This document shows, one piece after another, positions 56,355 through 64,000 of a DNA stretch of 64,000 nt. The notes under the pieces are model-generated. The model searched no databases. It had not been told where the DNA came from and saw nothing but the letters and a program-made list of their open reading frames with translations. The stretch comes from Nitratireductor aestuarii. Its GTDB lineage: Bacteria; Pseudomonadota; Alphaproteobacteria; Rhizobiales; Rhizobiaceae. Position 1 is the first letter of the stretch. The number at the start of each line of letters is the position of its first letter. The position numbers were made by a program, and so were the translations under genes. The stretch spans positions 124,001-188,000 of the forward strand of contig NZ_BMIF01000007.1 in assembly GCF_014641695.1 (NCBI RefSeq), written 5' to 3'.

Positions 56355-57575
56355 CTAGCTCACGCTCTTCAGTCTGCGGCCTTCCGGGTCACGCTCGATC
56401 GTGGGAGCGAGATCCTTGGTCCAGGCCGAGACGCACGGGATGCGGTTGCGATCGACGCGGTAGGAATATTTCCGCGCGACATCAACGACTTCCGCCAGCA
56501 GCCCCTCCTTCAGCGTGATCGGATTCAGGCCCAGTTCCATGAACTGGTCATTCTTCACGATCAGGTCGTTCTCGGGCGCTTCCTTGCGCGGGTTGGGCAG
56601 GTAGGTGATCTTGGCGCCCGTGAGCTTCGCCACCATCTCCGCCAGATCCCGCACGCGGTGCGTCTCCGTCATCTGGTTGAAGATCTTCACCCGATCGCCG
56701 CGCTTCGGGGCATTGCTGAGCGCGATCTCGATGCAGCGCACAGAGTCCTGGATGTGGATGAAGGCCCGGGTCTGGCCGCCGGTGCCGTGAACCGTCAGAG
56801 GATAACCGATCGCTGCCTGAATGAGGAAGCGGTTCAACACCGTTCCGTAATCGCCGTCATAATCGAAGCGATTGATCAACTGGTCATGCAGCCGGGTTTC
56901 CTCGGTATGCGTTCCCCAGACGATACCCTGGTGCAGGTCGGTGATCCGCAGGCCGTCGTTCTTCGCGTAGTACTGGAACAGCAGCTGATCCAGACACTTG
57001 GTCATGTGATAGATGGAGCCGGGATTGGCCGGATAAAGGATTTCCTGCTGCACCGTATCGCCGGACAGCGTTTCCACGCCGACGCTCAAATAACCTTCGG
57101 GGATCGCAGCGCCGATGGTGGAATAGCCGTAGACGCCCATGGTGCCGAGATGCACCAGATGCGCATCAAGACCCACCTCGACGATGGCGTTCAGCACGTG
57201 ATGGGTGGCATTGACGTTGTTGTTGACCGTGTAGTTCTTGTGCCGGTCGCTCTTCATGGAATAGGGCGCGGCGCGCTGCTGGGCGAAATGCACGATCGCA
57301 TCCGGCTTGTGTTCGGCAAGCCAGGACTTCAGCCGCTCATATTCAGAAGCCAGATCCAGCAGATGGAAGTGAATGCGGCGGCCCGTCTCCTGATGCCAGA
57401 TTCGGGTCCGTTCCTGTATCGAATCCATCGGCGTCAGCGACTGGACGCCGAGTTCGGTATCGATCCAGCGCCGGGAAAGGTTATCAATAATGTGGACTTC
57501 GTGCCCGCGTGCCGAGAGGTGTAACGATGTCGGCCAACCAACAAAGCCGTCACCACCCAAAACCGCAATCTTCAT
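56355..57575 (-). CDS. sqdB: UDP-sulfoquinovose synthase
   Basis: Converts UDP-glucose and sulfite to UDP-sulfoquinovose, the head group donor of the sulfolipid SQDG. 406 residues with an extended SDR fold: GGDGFVGWPTSLHLSARGHEVHIIDNLSRR is the SQD1-type NAD site (note the Trp that marks this family), THHVLNAIVEVG, the GTMGVYGY strand, SIYHMTKCLDQLLFQYYAKNDGLRI with catalytic Tyr-Lys, and GTGGQTRAFIHIQDSVRCIEIA. sqdD follows 21 bp downstream. Leader of the sqdBDC operon. Confidence 0.95.
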   Translation of the reverse strand: MKIAVLGGDGFVGWPTSLHLSARGHEVHIIDNLSRRWIDTELGVQSLTPMDSIQERTRIWHQETGRRIHFHLLDLASEYERLKSWLAEHKPDAIVHFAQQRAAPYSMKSDRHKNYTVNNNVNATHHVLNAIVEVGLDAHLVHLGTMGVYGYSTIGAAIPEGYLSVGVETLSGDTVQQEILYPANPGSIYHMTKCLDQLLFQYYAKNDGLRITDLHQGIVWGTHTEETRLHDQLINRFDYDGDYGTVLNRFLIQAAIGYPLTVHGTGGQTRAFIHIQDSVRCIEIALSNAPKRGDRVKIFNQMTETHRVRDLAEMVAKLTGAKITYLPNPRKEAPENDLIVKNDQFMELGLNPITLKEGLLAEVVDVARKYSYRVDRNRIPCVSAWTKDLAPTIERDPEGRRLKSVS

Positions 57576-57910
57576 GATTCCATCCCTTACCGGTCAGATC
57601 CGAGTTTGCTTAGCCGACTTCCGTGACAGTATTTGTAGGCAAAGCACTTGACCTTTGGAAGTTGCAGCCGGCAGTTTAGCTCCCTCGAAAGACGAAAGCG
57701 CCGTCACATTAGGCGAACAGATTCGAAAGAAAATTGATTGCCCCGTTAACTATTTCCTAACTTTACCCCTTGACCTGCGCCCCGCACGAATCAACGATAG
57801 GCCTTCAGAGCGCGCTGAGATTTTTTAGTTTTCTGTAATTGCCCTGCCGTGTGGCTGATGTGGCTTGCCATTGTAGGCGTTGCTGCAAGCCTTGTAGAGG
57901 AGGCTGTATT
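57576..57910. other. 335-bp gap between sqdB and a small gene
   Basis: No gene is seen. It should hold the divergent promoters. CTTGAC boxes occur on the plus strand near 57649 and 57770, the -35 type of rhizobial RpoD promoters, but no good -10 follows at correct spacing. Confidence 0.4.
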
Positions 57911-58126
57911 ATGATTGCGTCCGGATTGAATGATATTGGTGTATACGATGCGAATGACATGGCGAGCATTCGCGGCGCCGTGGAAGCCGTATGCGCTGAA
58001 CTGGGAATTACCAAGGACGACCAGATGTCCCGTGAACGTATTGCAAGCAATATCATGCGTTCATGGGAAGTCGGTCACCGCACACCACTCGGCCTCGTCA
58101 AGGCTGGCCTGGACAGCTTTCTCTAA
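57911..58126 (+). CDS. Small protein of unknown function, 71 residues
   Basis: Unrecognised cytoplasmic protein: MIASGLNDIGVYDANDMASIRGAVEAVCAELGITKDDQMSRERIASNIMRSWEVGHRTPLGLVKAGLDSFL. An AGGAGG site precedes the ATG and an intrinsic terminator follows, which supports a real gene. Helix-rich, with WEVGHRTPLGLVKAGL near its end. It looks like the small helical proteins widespread in rhizobia. Confidence 0.75.
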   Translation: MIASGLNDIGVYDANDMASIRGAVEAVCAELGITKDDQMSRERIASNIMRSWEVGHRTPLGLVKAGLDSFL

Positions 58127-58142
58127 GTCTATCCCGACTGTC

Positions 58143-58175
58143 AAAAGCCCGTCGCCCTAGGCGGGCTTTTCTTTT
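58143..58175 (+). terminator. Intrinsic terminator after the 71-residue gene
   Basis: AAAAGCCCG / CGGGCTTTT with a 10-nt loop, followed by CTTTTT. It lies 16 bp after the stop. The following 184 bp before the next gene hold no gene I can support. Confidence 0.85.
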
Positions 58176-58359
58176 TCCCCTCCGGCTCCCCAGAGAACTT
58201 GATACCCCAATTGCAGTATTCATTCTGAACTATTCCACCCAAACACTAACTGTGTCCCCTTGCATTTGTAACGCCTGGCAGAGCCCCAAGAGTTTTGCCG
58301 GTTAACTTCTTCCAATTTGCTGCTACACTGCTGAAAACTTTCCGGTAGCGGGGGAAGCT

Positions 58360-59349
58360 ATGTGGGATTTCAGTGTGGGCGGAGCGCTGTCCATGATGGC
58401 ACGGACGATGCCATTCATTCTGCTCCGAATTGCCGTCTATTTCGGGATTGCAGTCGGCTATGTGCTGGTCACCGGCACCGGCGCCGGGATCGGCTACACG
58501 TTCGGCCTGTTCGGCGACGACGGTTTTCGAACAACTTCTGCCCTGTGGGGTGGGATATTCGGCTTTGGCATTTTCGGCGCCGCCATGTACTGGGCGCGCG
58601 AATACATCCTCTATATCGTCAAGGCTGGTCATATCGCCGTGCTGGTCGAGCTGATCGATGGCAAGCCGATGCCTGACGGCAAGTCCCAGATCACCCACGC
58701 GACAGCAGTCGTGAAAGAGCGCTTTCTCGAGGCAAGCGTGCTTTTCGGCATCGATCAGCTGGTGAAGGGCGTGATCAGCGCCATCACCGGGCTGGTTCGC
58801 GGCATCCTGACGGTGTTGCCCATTCCGGGCGTGCAACAGCTCGCCGGTATCCTCCAGGCCTTCCTTCGGGTAGCCGTTGGCTTCATTGATGAGGTGATCC
58901 TCGCCTACGCGATCCGCACGGGTTCAACCAGTCCCTGGGCATCAGCCAGGGACGCCGTGATCCTCTACGGTCAGAACTACAAGATCATGCTGAAGAACGC
59001 TGCGTGGTTGGCGCTGATCGTCTACGGGCTGAGCTTCGTGGTGTTCCTGATCATGCTCGCTCCGGCTGCGCTCGTGGTCTACCTCATGCCGGGCGCCTGG
59101 TCGGCCGGAGGCTTCATCTTTGCACTGCTTTTCGCCTGGAGCGTCAAGGCTGCCCTGCTCGAGCCCTTCGCAATTGCCTGCCTGATGCAGGTCTATTTCA
59201 GGACGATCGAGGGCCAGACGCCCGATGCAGCCTGGGAGGCTCGCCTCGAACAGATGTCCGGCAAGTTCCGCGAACTCAAGGCAAAGGCCCTGGGCGCCGG
59301 CCGGTCACCACAACAAGCAGACGGCAACACGGATCTGCGGCCAGCCTAG
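58360..59349 (+). CDS. Multi-pass membrane protein of unknown function
   Basis: A 329-residue membrane protein with about six hydrophobic segments (for example ILLRIAVYFGIAVGYVLVTGTGAGIGYTFGLF, LWGGIFGFGIFGAAMYWA, YIVKAGHIAVLVELIDG, AAWLALIVYGLSFVVFLIMLAPAALVVYLMPG, GGFIFALLFAWSVKAALLEPFAIACLMQVYF). A Gln/Gly-rich cytoplasmic C-terminus follows (EQMSGKFRELKAKALGAG). It resembles no family I can name. A RIME-like repeat starts right after the stop. Confidence 0.75.
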   Translation: MWDFSVGGALSMMARTMPFILLRIAVYFGIAVGYVLVTGTGAGIGYTFGLFGDDGFRTTSALWGGIFGFGIFGAAMYWAREYILYIVKAGHIAVLVELIDGKPMPDGKSQITHATAVVKERFLEASVLFGIDQLVKGVISAITGLVRGILTVLPIPGVQQLAGILQAFLRVAVGFIDEVILAYAIRTGSTSPWASARDAVILYGQNYKIMLKNAAWLALIVYGLSFVVFLIMLAPAALVVYLMPGAWSAGGFIFALLFAWSVKAALLEPFAIACLMQVYFRTIEGQTPDAAWEARLEQMSGKFRELKAKALGAGRSPQQADGNTDLRPA

Positions 59350-59395
59350 CGCGGTTCCAGGAAAAGTGGGAACGGGTTTTCCGTCCGGAACCGCG
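59350..59395. repeat. RIME-like hairpin repeat, copy 3 (abuts a stop codon)
   Basis: Outer arms CGCGGTTCC / GGAACCGCG (9 bp), inner arms GGAAAA / TTTTCC, loop GTGGGAACGGG. It begins at the base after the TAG of the preceding gene. In gene sense its orientation equals that of copy 1 at carB. Confidence 0.8.
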
Positions 59396-59454
59396 AGAAA
59401 ACAATAGTTAGAGCAAGGGTTCCTTCACACTGTGCGTGGAGGACTGCCCGCGCG

Positions 59455-60009
59455 TTACCGGCTCTCCACTCGCGATCTTGCGCCGCGGTACCACATTCGC
59501 GAGATCAGTCCGTCGCGGCGAATGAACTGGTGGTAAAGCGCAGCGCCGATGTGCCCAACCAGCAGGAGAACCAGCAGGTTCGCGCCAATCCCATGCGGCG
59601 TGCGGGGCGCATAGTCGCGGAAATCCGGCAGGGCTCCACCACCACCAAAGACAGCGGGACCTGCACCGCTCAGCACCATCATGCCGATGCCGCTCGCCAC
59701 CATGATGAAGATGATTGCGTAGATCAGGAAGTGAACGTTGCGTGCCAGAAACTCCTGCCAGCGCGGCAGTCCCGGTACGGGGTCTGGCTTTTTGTCCCGC
59801 GCGATCCACCAGAAGACGCGGAAGGCGGTGAGCAGGAAGACAACGACCGCCACCGGAATGTGAACGCGCAGAAACTGCGCCTTGGTCGCCGAGTCCGCGC
59901 TGTCAGCAGCATTGAATCCGGTGCTCAGCAGGACAACGATCAGGATTGCGGTCAACCAGTGAATGGTAATTGCGACTGAACCGTAACGGTCGGAAGTGCT
60001 CTTGCGCAT
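59455..60009 (-). CDS. Cytochrome b561-family protein
   Basis: A 184-residue inner-membrane cytochrome b with four segments: SVAITIHWLTAILIVVLLSTGF (heme His in IHW), LRVHIPVAVVVFLLTAFRVFWW (His in RVHIP), VHFLIYAIIFIMVASGIGMMVLSG (His in NVHFL), and GIGANLLVLLLVGHIGAALYHQFIRRDGLISRM (His in VGHI and LYHQ). This is the b561/CybB pattern with bis-His heme sites, probably a quinol-linked redox protein or superoxide oxidase. It is alone between uvrB and a convergent gene. Confidence 0.9.
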   Translation of the reverse strand: MRKSTSDRYGSVAITIHWLTAILIVVLLSTGFNAADSADSATKAQFLRVHIPVAVVVFLLTAFRVFWWIARDKKPDPVPGLPRWQEFLARNVHFLIYAIIFIMVASGIGMMVLSGAGPAVFGGGGALPDFRDYAPRTPHGIGANLLVLLLVGHIGAALYHQFIRRDGLISRMWYRGARSRVESR

Positions 60010-60131
60010 GATCGGGACTCCAGAAAGCCAGCCGGGCTTCAGAGTCCGTCAAGCCGGTCCATCCTGTCAAGGTTGAAAACAGAAGTGGATAGCAACCACA
60101 GGGTTGAACTTGAAAGACGACGTGCCGGGGC

Positions 60132-62960
60132 TCAACGCCCCGGCCTTCCCGTCTTCTTGGACCGGCGGCCGCGGGCTTTCTGCTCCGCCGGGTCCTCGTA
60201 GGAGCCGGCGCCGATCTTGCCGCGGCGGGGGATCAGGTCGGGCTCCACCATCTCGGTCTCGATCGGCAGCGTCTTGCCGACCGGCTTCTCTGTCCGGCGG
60301 ACGGTCATCTCATCGAGAGAGTTCTTGCGGAAGAGAGACTCGCCTGCAGGGACCGCATGCGCGCCGGAGGTGCCCATCTCGTCCAGATGCGGCTTGCGGA
60401 ACAGACCATCCGACTTGCCAGACTGCACAGGCTTGCCCTTTGCAGCATCGCGGCGGGAGGACTGGGTGTTCTCCACGCCCGCATCGCGCGAGAGCGGATC
60501 ATCAAGAATCGCAAGCTCCGTCTCGCGTAGCCGCTTGATCTCATCGCGCAAACGCGCAGCCTCCTCGAAGTCGAGGTCGGCGGCCGCGTCGCGCATCGCC
60601 TTCTCGAGGTATTCGAGGTGAGCATGCAGGTTGTTGCCGACTAGATTGTTGACGTCGGAGCCCTTGCCACCGGAGATGTCCGCGCGCACGTGGTCGCGCT
60701 CGTAGACGGAATCCAGAATGTCGCCGATGTTCTTCTTGACGCTTTCCGGCGTGATCCCGTGGGCCTCGTTGTAAGCGCGCTGCTTCTCGCGGCGGCGGTT
60801 GGTTTCCGCCATAGCGCGTTCCATCGAGCCGGTGATCTTGTCGGCGTAAAGGACGACACGGCCATCAACGTTACGCGCCGCACGGCCGATCGTCTGGACC
60901 AGCGACGTTTCCGAGCGCAGGAAGCCTTCCTTGTCGGCATCGAGGATGGCGACCAGCGCACATTCCGGGATGTCGAGGCCCTCGCGCAGCAGGTTGATGC
61001 CGATCAGCACGTCGAAGGCACCGAGCCGCAGGTCGCGAATGATCTCGATGCGCTCCAACGTATCGATGTCCGAGTGCATGTAGCGGACGCGCACGCCCTG
61101 CTCGTGCAGGTATTCGGTTAGGTCCTCGGCCATGCGCTTCGTCAGCACAGTGACAAGCGAGCGATAGCCGCGCTTGGCCGTCTCGCGGATCTCGCCCAGC
61201 ACGTCATCGACCTGCGACTTGGCGGGCCGAACCTCGACGGGCGGATCGATAAGGCCGGTCGGGCGGATGACCTGCTCGGCGAAGACACCGCCGGACTGCT
61301 CCATTTCCCAGCTGCCGGGGGTTGCCGACACGGCAACGGTCTGCGGCCGCATCGCGTCCCATTCCTCGAAACGCAGCGGGCGGTTGTCCATGCAGGACGG
61401 CAGGCGGAAGCCGTACTCGGCAAGCGTCGCCTTGCGGCGGAAGTCGCCCCGGTACATGCCGCCGATCTGCGGAATGGTGACGTGACTTTCGTCGATGAAG
61501 ACGAGCGCATTGTCCGGCACGTATTCGAACAGGGTCGGTGGCGGCTCGCCCGGCGCACGTCCGGTGAGGTAACGCGAATAGTTCTCGATGCCGGCGCAGG
61601 AGCCGGTCGCTTCCAACATTTCAAGGTCGAAGCGGGTGCGCTGTTCCAAACGCTGTGCCTCAAGCAACCGTCCCGCATTCTCGAGTTCGAGCAGCCGGTG
61701 CTTCAGCTCTTCCTTGATGCTCCTCATAGCCTGGTTCAAAGTCGGGCGCGGCGTCACATAGTGCGAGTTCGCGTAGATCTTCACCGACTTCAGGTCGCCG
61801 GTCTTCTTGCCGGTCAGCGGGTCGAACTCGGTGATGGACTCGATCTCGTCTCCAAAAAGCGAGATGCGCCAGGCGCGATCTTCCAAGTGGGCCGGGAAGA
61901 TTTCGATCGTGTCGCCCCGCACGCGGAAAGAGCCACGGGTGAAATCCATGTCACGGCGCTTGTACTGCTGCTCGACAAGGTCGGCCAGCAGCTGGCGCTG
62001 GTCGAGCCGATCGCCGATCTCCATCTGGAAGGTCATGGCGGTATAGGTTTCGACCGAACCGATACCGTAGATACACGAGACAGAGGCAACGATGATTACG
62101 TCGTCGCGCTCCAGAAGCGCACGCGTCGCCGAATGGCGCATGCGGTCGATCTGCTCGTTGATCGAGGATTCCTTCTCGATATAGGTATCCGAGCGGGGGA
62201 CATAGGCTTCCGGCTGATAGTAGTCATAGTATGAGACGAAATACTCGACCGCATTGTCCGGAAAGAAGGACTTGAACTCGCCGTAGAGCTGGGCCGCCAA
62301 CGTCTTGTTTGGCGCGAGGATGATCGCCGGGCGCTGCGTCTCCTCGATCACCTTGGCCATGGTGAAGGTCTTGCCGGAACCCGTAACACCGAGCAACACC
62401 TGTGTACGCTCCTGTTCCGAAATGCCTTCCACCAGATCGCGGATTGCAGTCGGCTGGTCGCCTGCGGGCTGGAACTCGGTGGCCATGCGGAAAGGGATGC
62501 CGCCTTCCGACTTGGTCGGGCGCGCGGGCCGATGCGGGACCCAGTTGGAGGTGACGTTCGGATCGCCGCCCTCGATCAGGCGCGACAGGGCTGCCACCGT
62601 TGCGGTCACGCCGCTGGAGCCAAGCGCCTCTGCATCCTCAAGCGAGATATCCAGACCCGGGATCGGGTTGAGGCCCGCAGCTGTACGCTCGCGCACGGTT
62701 GCCGCTCCACCCATGGAGGTGCCGCGGCCAGAGCGGCCGGGCGCAGTGGTCCGTTCGGGGATCTTCTTCGCCGGCTTGGCAGTGCCCTTCGCCGGCTTCG
62801 CCTTTACCTCTACGGTGCTCGCGACAACCGGGTCGTCGGCTGCGCGCGAAATTTCCTCGGCCCAATCCGAGATCGAACCGGACAGGGGTGTACCCGACAG
62901 CGGCTGTTGAGGCCGTTCGGCGAAGCCAGCGGCTTTCTTGGGAGACGATGATTTAGCCAT
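60132..62960 (-). CDS. uvrB: Excinuclease ABC subunit B
   Basis: DNA damage-binding helicase-like subunit of nucleotide-excision repair. 942 residues, against about 670 for the core, because of a low-complexity N-terminal extension of about 165 residues and a C-terminal tail of about 130 residues beyond the UVR motif. The core is intact: Walker [11 protein letters not shown], the beta-hairpin [18 protein letters not shown], helicase motifs ([44 protein letters not shown]), and the UVR segment [25 protein letters not shown]. The ATG ([12 protein letters not shown]) is chosen over a TTG nine codons earlier; neither has a clear ribosome site. Confidence 0.96.
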   Translation of the reverse strand: MAKSSSPKKAAGFAERPQQPLSGTPLSGSISDWAEEISRAADDPVVASTVEVKAKPAKGTAKPAKKIPERTTAPGRSGRGTSMGGAATVRERTAAGLNPIPGLDISLEDAEALGSSGVTATVAALSRLIEGGDPNVTSNWVPHRPARPTKSEGGIPFRMATEFQPAGDQPTAIRDLVEGISEQERTQVLLGVTGSGKTFTMAKVIEETQRPAIILAPNKTLAAQLYGEFKSFFPDNAVEYFVSYYDYYQPEAYVPRSDTYIEKESSINEQIDRMRHSATRALLERDDVIIVASVSCIYGIGSVETYTAMTFQMEIGDRLDQRQLLADLVEQQYKRRDMDFTRGSFRVRGDTIEIFPAHLEDRAWRISLFGDEIESITEFDPLTGKKTGDLKSVKIYANSHYVTPRPTLNQAMRSIKEELKHRLLELENAGRLLEAQRLEQRTRFDLEMLEATGSCAGIENYSRYLTGRAPGEPPPTLFEYVPDNALVFIDESHVTIPQIGGMYRGDFRRKATLAEYGFRLPSCMDNRPLRFEEWDAMRPQTVAVSATPGSWEMEQSGGVFAEQVIRPTGLIDPPVEVRPAKSQVDDVLGEIRETAKRGYRSLVTVLTKRMAEDLTEYLHEQGVRVRYMHSDIDTLERIEIIRDLRLGAFDVLIGINLLREGLDIPECALVAILDADKEGFLRSETSLVQTIGRAARNVDGRVVLYADKITGSMERAMAETNRRREKQRAYNEAHGITPESVKKNIGDILDSVYERDHVRADISGGKGSDVNNLVGNNLHAHLEYLEKAMRDAAADLDFEEAARLRDEIKRLRETELAILDDPLSRDAGVENTQSSRRDAAKGKPVQSGKSDGLFRKPHLDEMGTSGAHAVPAGESLFRKNSLDEMTVRRTEKPVGKTLPIETEMVEPDLIPRRGKIGAGSYEDPAEQKARGRRSKKTGRPGR

Positions 62961-63047
62961 GGCGGGAATATGGATACTCGAGAACAAAATGGAAAGGGGG
63001 CGATTGGATGGTCACCACGCCCGCCACGGTCTGCTGACAGCAGGTTG

Positions 63048-63593
63048 TCAGGAGCTGCAGTCCTTCAAAGCCTCCTCGATCGCTTCCTTCGCGCCTGGAA
63101 GCGTGAAGAGCGAATAGGTCTCGAAAGGCGATCCATCCGCCGCGTTCTCCGGCACGATGTCGAAGCGCAGCAGCAGCTCGGAGCCCTGCTTGATGGTCTC
63201 GATGAAGCTATCGTCTATGTCGGCGAGGTAGTTGTCTTCCTGCGAGCCTTCCGCCAGCAGCACGACCGCGTCACCTGACCCGGCAGCGACCAGCGGGAAC
63301 TCCGCGCCATCGATCACCGCCTGGATGCGGCCCGGCTCATAGAAATAATCACTTTCCCCTCGCCCGTCCTTGGTGAGGACCGGACCATGCTCGGTAAAGA
63401 CACCGAAGTGATACGGATCACCACAGCCCAGCTCCAACTGGACGATATTGCTGTTCGACGCCGAAGGAGTGGTGGTGGCCACGCCGTCTTCGAACTTCCA
63501 CGCGGCCGCACTGGTGGCGAAGCCGCAGGCGGCGACAAGCGAACCTAGGAACAGGAGACGCGCAGGCGCTAAGTTCATCCAGGAATTTTGCAT
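63048..63593 (-). CDS. Secreted protein of unknown function
   Basis: A 181-residue protein with a signal peptide (ARLLFLGSLVAACGFATSAAA) and a mature part WKFEDGVATTTPSASNSNIVQLELGCGDPYHFGVFTEHGP...GRIQAVIDGAEFPLVAAGSGDAVVLLAEGSQEDNYLADIDDSFIETIKQGSELLLRFDIVPENAADGSPFETYSLFTLPGAKEAIEEALKDC. Two cysteines (GCGD, KDC) may form a disulphide. I recall similar proteins only as hypothetical in rhizobia. The Cys-GFA region could read as a lipobox but AAW is a better cleavage site. Confidence 0.75.
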   Translation of the reverse strand: MQNSWMNLAPARLLFLGSLVAACGFATSAAAWKFEDGVATTTPSASNSNIVQLELGCGDPYHFGVFTEHGPVLTKDGRGESDYFYEPGRIQAVIDGAEFPLVAAGSGDAVVLLAEGSQEDNYLADIDDSFIETIKQGSELLLRFDIVPENAADGSPFETYSLFTLPGAKEAIEEALKDCSS

Positions 63594-63625
63594 GGCTGAA
63601 ATCCTGTTAGCTCACGGGTTTAGTC

Positions 63626-64000
63626 TCACTCAGCAATGTCCTGCGGACGCAGGAAATGTGTCAATCTGGCCTCGAAGGGATTGAGCGTCTGCCACGAACC
63701 CTCGAACTCGAGACGGACGATGCCGGCAGGCGGGAATTTCTGGCGAAGCAGGTTGAACGCGGCGGGATCCGAGCTTTCGCTGGCAAGACGCAGCGCCAGC
63801 TCGTGCATGGATGGATTATGGCCGATGATCGCCACCGCATTCACCGCATCCGCGGACTCGCGGATCATGTCGAGCACCCTGCCCGCGGTCGCACTGTAAA
63901 GGCGTTCCTCGATGGAACAGTCCAGTTCAGGGCTCTCAATGGCTGGCTTCAGGAGGTCCCAGGTCTGCCGGGTTCTCGCCGCCGATGATACCAGCACCCG
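63626..64000 (-). CDS. SixA-like histidine phosphatase, 5' end outside window
   Basis: C-terminal part (about 125 residues) of a SixA/phosphoglycerate-mutase-family protein. VLVSSAARTRQTWD is the inner segment after the RHG motif (RHG itself lies beyond the window), and the second catalytic His is in AIIGHNPSMHELALRLAS. SixA removes phosphate from histidine phosphotransfer proteins. The length and motif fit; the N-terminus is not visible. Confidence 0.82.
   Translation of the reverse strand, partial: RVLVSSAARTRQTWDLLKPAIESPELDCSIEERLYSATAGRVLDMIRESADAVNAVAIIGHNPSMHELALRLASESSDPAAFNLLRQKFPPAGIVRLEFEGSWQTLNPFEARLTHFLRPQDIAE

Noticed and set aside
62961-63047. LexA (SOS) box upstream of uvrB
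   Set aside because: GAAC-N7-AAAG is seen near 62982 but the second half does not fit GAAC; the alphaproteobacterial box GAAC-N7-GAAC is not met.

Overview
The window is a GC-rich alphaproteobacterial chromosome segment, most likely Rhizobiaceae (Rhizobium, Agrobacterium, Neorhizobium or Sinorhizobium relatives). The placement rests on gene-order blocks I recognise: dnaG next to rpoD, greA-lpsB close to lrp, trxB and an lsrB-like LysR gene, an sqdB-sqdD-sqdC sulfolipid operon, unlinked carA and carB, and short palindromic intergenic repeats of the rhizobial RIME type. No species can be named from sequence alone.

Layout. 1-2356: a siderophore/B12-type ABC importer, first gene cut by the window edge. 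2.5-10 kb: two small beta-barrel outer membrane proteins, a single-TM protein, a large Pro/Glu/Ala-rich OmpA protein, YcgN, an NTF2-like protein, a small secreted His/Arg-rich protein, a SIMPL protein and tRNA-Ile2(CAU). 9.7-10.2 kb: a gene-free stretch with strong RNA-fold potential. 10.2-14.7 kb: polysaccharide deacetylase, amino-acid antiporter, ScfR-type regulator and a small gene. 14.8-16.6 kb: pyrC-pyrE. 16.7-18.9 kb: an ECF42-type module (DGPF/YciI protein, sigma factor, VOC protein). 19.1-21.5 kb: FKBP isomerase, a VOC/TetR divergent pair, HlyU-like protein and YjbQ. 21.6-26.4 kb: rpoD, dnaG, yqeY. 26.7-36.6 kb: carA and carB flanking a metallopeptidase, a DrrAB-like exporter and an ArnT-like glycosyltransferase. 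36.8-41.3 kb: lytic transglycosylase, GST, degenerate EAL protein, aspartate aminotransferase. 41.5-49.9 kb: EF-G-like GTPase, an sRNA candidate, lsrB, trxB, lrp and the LPS-core operon greA-lpsB-GT25-GT25. 50.1-54.5 kb: DMT transporter, one IS5-family insertion sequence, extensin-like protein, CBS-domain membrane protein, thioesterase. 54.6-57.6 kb: sqdBDC. 57.9-64 kb: two unknown proteins, cytochrome b561, uvrB, a secreted unknown and a partial sixA.

Most of the window is core metabolism and envelope biogenesis; the only clear mobile element is the 832-bp IS. The most notable signals are regulatory: (i) two identical-format promoter motifs (TGTCGG-N17-CGTC) in front of the two transcription units of the ECF42 module; (ii) a compact three-stem RNA with a CUCCUCCC loop and a good terminator behind the EF-G-like gene; (iii) a terminator-like hairpin in the greA leader; (iv) a pseudoknot-capable gene-free region at about 9.98-10.13 kb; (v) three dispersed 44-bp hairpin repeats with compensatory stem changes, each just behind a stop codon; and (vi) a duplicated operator in a VOC/tetR intergenic region. 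All of these come from reading the sequence and none has been tested by folding software or database search.
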